From Bacteroidota bacterium (lineage in GTDB: Bacteria; Bacteroidota; Bacteroidia; Bacteroidales; VadinHA17), in NCBI GenBank assembly GCA_015222065.1, contig JADFUQ010000133.1:1-45748 (forward strand): 45,748 nt of DNA. The letters are read 5' to 3'. Shown piece by piece: positions 43,489 to 45,748 of this stretch. The notes under the pieces were generated by a model that worked only from the letters and a program-made list of their open reading frames with translations, was not told where the DNA came from and made no database searches. Both the position numbers and the translations under genes were made by a program. Every line of letters starts with the position of its first letter. Position 1 is the first letter of the stretch.

Positions 43489-44964
43489 TTAATAAAGTGG
43501 TCCAAGAATTCGGGCAAGTGATGCAGAAATCTTTTGCTTTAAGGGTCGCTTTTTCCACTCCCCGGGGATTATCAGATGGCTGTTTTCAAGATCTCTGCGA
43601 AAATCATTCTCCAGGCTTATTGTATGTGTTTCATTGTATATTAAGGCATTAACTTCAAAGTTGAGGTCAAAACTTCGATAATCAACATTTGCAGATCCAA
43701 TAGAAGAGAAAACCCTGTCGACCATAATTATTTTAGCGTGAATAAAACCTTTCTCATAAAGGTAAACCCGGATTCCTGCATCAAGCATTTCCCCTATGTA
43801 TGAGATTGAGTTCCAGTAAGCAATTGTTGAATCGGAACGTGCAGGTAAAATAATTCTAACATCAACACCACTTAGGGAAGCTGTTTTAAGAGCAGTGAGA
43901 ATACTTGGATTGGGGGAAAAATATGGTGTAGAAATAAAAATATTCTCTTTGGCTGTACTGATAGCTGCAAAATAGGCCTGCATTATACTTGACCAATCAG
44001 AGTCTGGACCACTGGAGGTGATCTGTATCAGACATTCCTCATTAACCTTATGATTTGGAAAATATCTGGGTTGATGACCAATAATTAACCTCGAAATAAA
44101 ATACCAGTCAACAAGAAAGATCATCTGAAGTGAATGTACGCTTTCCCCTTCCAGTCTTAAATGAGAATCGCGCCAGAAACCCACTTTCGGATCTCCATGA
44201 ATGTACTTGTCTGCAATATTAAATCCACCGACAAAACCTATTTTTCCATCCACAACAATTATTTTGCGATGATTTCTGAAATTTGCCTTGCTGGTAAGGT
44301 AAGGAAATCTTACCGGCATAAAGGCATAAGTTTTAATGCCTTCTTTTTTAAGTTCCTTTAGATACATTTTACTTATTTTCCAACTTCCAACATCATCATA
44401 AATAATACGTATTTTCACTCCTTCTCTGGCTTTCTTAACAAGAACATCCTTAATCCTGTTCCCAATATTATCAGATTCCCATCGATAAAATTCCATATGA
44501 ATATGGTCTTTAGCTATATTGAGAGCATTGATAATAGAATCAAATGTTTCTTCTCCATTAATAAGAATATTTACTTTATTATATTGAGTAAGGAGTGCTT
44601 TGCTGTTATTTAATAACAACGTCATAATATTCCTTTTTTCATTGATCTTTTTGTTTTTCAGGAACTTTTGACGAGGCAATTCATTTACCTGATCCCTGCT
44701 TAAACTGCTTATCCTTTCCAGGTCTACCAACTCTTTCCGGGAAAAGATTTTTACTTTTCTGTAATTTTGTCCAAAAATAAGATATCCGATAATTCCAATC
44801 ACCGGAATAAGAATAATGAATAAACCCCAGGAAATGGTCTTTACAGGATCACGGTTCTCAAGGATAACCATAAAGACAGTAAACAAGATAGACCCACCGT
44901 AAAGGATAGTGATTACCAGAGCAACATTACTCAATAGGACATCCCAATGAATGGCAGTGATCAT
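43489..44964 (-). CDS. cls: Cardiolipin synthase (phospholipase D family)
   Basis: This 491-residue protein has two N-terminal membrane helices (about 12-35 and 45-65) and two HKD phosphatidyltransferase motifs. The first is NHRKIIVVDGKIGFVGGFN (H232, K234, D239); the second is IHAKIIMVDRVFSSIGSAN (H409, K411, D416). It joins phosphatidylglycerol molecules into cardiolipin at the inner membrane, and both catalytic sites are intact. It lies upstream of blaI on the same strand with a 138-bp gap that holds the blaI promoter, so it is a separate unit. Confidence 0.95.
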   Translation of the reverse strand: MITAIHWDVLLSNVALVITILYGGSILFTVFMVILENRDPVKTISWGLFIILIPVIGIIGYLIFGQNYRKVKIFSRKELVDLERISSLSRDQVNELPRQKFLKNKKINEKRNIMTLLLNNSKALLTQYNKVNILINGEETFDSIINALNIAKDHIHMEFYRWESDNIGNRIKDVLVKKAREGVKIRIIYDDVGSWKISKMYLKELKKEGIKTYAFMPVRFPYLTSKANFRNHRKIIVVDGKIGFVGGFNIADKYIHGDPKVGFWRDSHLRLEGESVHSLQMIFLVDWYFISRLIIGHQPRYFPNHKVNEECLIQITSSGPDSDWSSIMQAYFAAISTAKENIFISTPYFSPNPSILTALKTASLSGVDVRIILPARSDSTIAYWNSISYIGEMLDAGIRVYLYEKGFIHAKIIMVDRVFSSIGSANVDYRSFDLNFEVNALIYNETHTISLENDFRRDLENSHLIIPGEWKKRPLKQKISASLARILGPLY

Positions 44965-45112
44965 CTTTTTTTGAATTAATAGAATACTAAAGTTAGAAAA
45001 AACCAGGATAGCTTCCTATTTTTTTTTACGACCACACTATTGATTATTACCAGCAATAACCAAAGGGCGACTAAAACTCAATTAATGATTCTGTTATAAG
45101 CATTAATAGCAT

Positions 45113-45134
45113 AAAAAAAAGGGACCAGAGTCCC
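45113..45134 (-). terminator. Rho-independent terminator of the outer-membrane barrel gene
   Basis: GGGAC (45121-45125) pairs with GTCCC (45130-45134) and, on the minus strand, is followed by eight T residues (45120-45113). It lies 28 bases past the stop of the barrel gene. Confidence 0.85.
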
Positions 45135-45162
45135 TCTTTTATCAATATATATTGTTAAAAGT

Positions 45163-45748
45163 TTAGAAAAAGATTCCCAGACTGAAAATGAACTGCGGGT
45201 TCCTTGAATCAAACTCAAAATCCTCTCCTCCAATATTTACACCATCTCCAAGTTTACTGAGGTTGCCTTCGTACCGTACATCAAGCGAAATGGTATTTAA
45301 AATATCAAGGCCCACACCAGCCTGGTATCCAAAAGATGCTCCCTTTAGTTTTTCTTCATAACCTGCTGTTTCAATAAGATCAGCCTTACTGTCAATTATT
45401 ATACTGGCTACAGGACCGGCATTTATCCGTGCAGGTCCAAATTTAAAGCCAACCAAAACAGGTATATCCAGTTTCTTGAATTCCATTGTCTTAATACTGG
45501 TAACATTCGGAAGTATATTCGTAACTTCCACTTCACCCCCGGTAGATGAAAAGTATAATTCCGGCTGAATAAAAACTCCAAAAAAAGTTACCCGTGTCAT
45601 AAGGCCTGCATGGAATCCCACACTGGCAGTCTTTAGTCCTTCCAGAGAATATTCTTCAATCCCCTGTGTCACAGTAATAATATCATCCATTTTAATGGTT
45701 GATGAATTGACACCGCCTTTTACGCCGAATTTAATCTGAGCATTTGCA
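45163..45748 (-). CDS. Outer-membrane beta-barrel protein (PorT-type), 5' truncated
   Basis: The frame is open to the right edge. The internal ATG at 45690 is not the start, because the codons before it read ANAQIKFGVKGGVNSSTIK, the typical opening of Bacteroidota PorT-type barrel proteins just after the signal peptide. The visible part alternates glycine/aromatic strands (VGFHAGLMTRV, FIQPELYFSST, LDIPVLVGFKFGPARINAGPV, ISLDVRYEGNLSKLG) and ends with a phenylalanine-rich strand (FIFSLGIFF). The signal peptide lies beyond the window. Function is probably structural or transport in the outer membrane; the partner is unknown. Confidence 0.82.
   Translation of the reverse strand, partial: ANAQIKFGVKGGVNSSTIKMDDIITVTQGIEEYSLEGLKTASVGFHAGLMTRVTFFGVFIQPELYFSSTGGEVEVTNILPNVTSIKTMEFKKLDIPVLVGFKFGPARINAGPVASIIIDSKADLIETAGYEEKLKGASFGYQAGVGLDILNTISLDVRYEGNLSKLGDGVNIGGEDFEFDSRNPQFIFSLGIFF

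Noticed and set aside
45688-45690. ATG at 45690 as the start of the right-edge barrel gene
   Set aside because: The same frame continues to the edge with a typical post-signal-peptide barrel opening.

Overview
This 45.7-kb window reads as a chromosome segment of an AT-rich member of the Bacteroidota, probably of the Bacteroidales/Marinilabiliales type, although the order cannot be fixed from sequence alone. The evidence is promoters of the TTTG-N20-TAnnTTTG type (best example 43379-43410), generally weak Shine-Dalgarno sequences, a BlaI/M56-BlaR1 pair, a PorT-type outer-membrane barrel, and family-typical versions of most proteins. I see no rRNA, tRNA, CRISPR array, transposase or prophage gene.

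Layout. (1) 1-7.6 kb: an AmmeMemoRadiSam neighbourhood. It holds a MEMO-AMMECR1 fusion cut by the left edge, a multi-membrane-segment spermidine-synthase-like protein and a radical SAM protein with a Tat-like leader. Convergent to these are a Tat-signal DUF362 protein and a DUF6599-like protein. (2) 7.9-9.5 kb: a VTT/DedA-like membrane protein and an eIF2B/MtnA-fold isomerase-like protein. (3) 9.6-18.2 kb: a branched acyl-CoA block with methylcrotonyl-CoA carboxylase beta and alpha, a LiuC-type hydratase, the archaeal-style trio HMG-CoA synthase / thiolase / DUF35 Zn-ribbon protein, and an acyl-CoA dehydrogenase. No HMG-CoA lyase is present. (4) 18.4-30.2 kb: mostly minus-strand genes, namely a small coiled-coil protein, an Asp/Glu racemase with an exported DmpA-type aminopeptidase, a zinc-finger protein, SSB, and a compact four-gene run (C69 dipeptidase lipoprotein, 2-hydroxyacid dehydrogenase, SpoIIE phosphatase, OLD-like ATPase). 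A TonB-like protein, an SRAP protein and a putative zinc protease follow. (5) 30.26-30.76 kb: a candidate roughly 495-nt structured non-coding RNA on the minus strand with its own -7 box and terminator. (6) 31.0-34.7 kb: a second, three-subunit acyl-CoA carboxylase. (7) 34.8-45.7 kb: envelope and regulatory genes, including a PlpD-like patatin-barrel protein, a CotH-like exported protein, a candidate 135-nt RNA, an ankyrin-barrel fusion, a small lipoprotein, BlaR1/BlaI with an intact operator-promoter, cardiolipin synthase, and an outer-membrane barrel cut by the right edge.

How the genes fit together. The carbon side is a leucine-type acyl-CoA route (3-methylcrotonyl-CoA to 3-methylglutaconyl-CoA to HMG-CoA) joined to an HMG-CoA synthase/thiolase complex. 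It could run towards acetyl-CoA, or in reverse to make iso-branched precursors. The second carboxylase would handle propionyl- or acetyl-CoA. The left-hand block suggests an envelope-located version of the poorly understood AmmeMemoRadiSam system.

Non-coding DNA is unusually rich. It includes a 54-bp T-shaped palindrome (1677-1730), a pair of 207-bp intergenic repeats 22 kb apart, a shared vocabulary of short degenerate repeat words, a 20-bp-period operator-like repeat upstream of ssb, and the two RNA candidates. All family assignments come from reading motifs; no database search was run.
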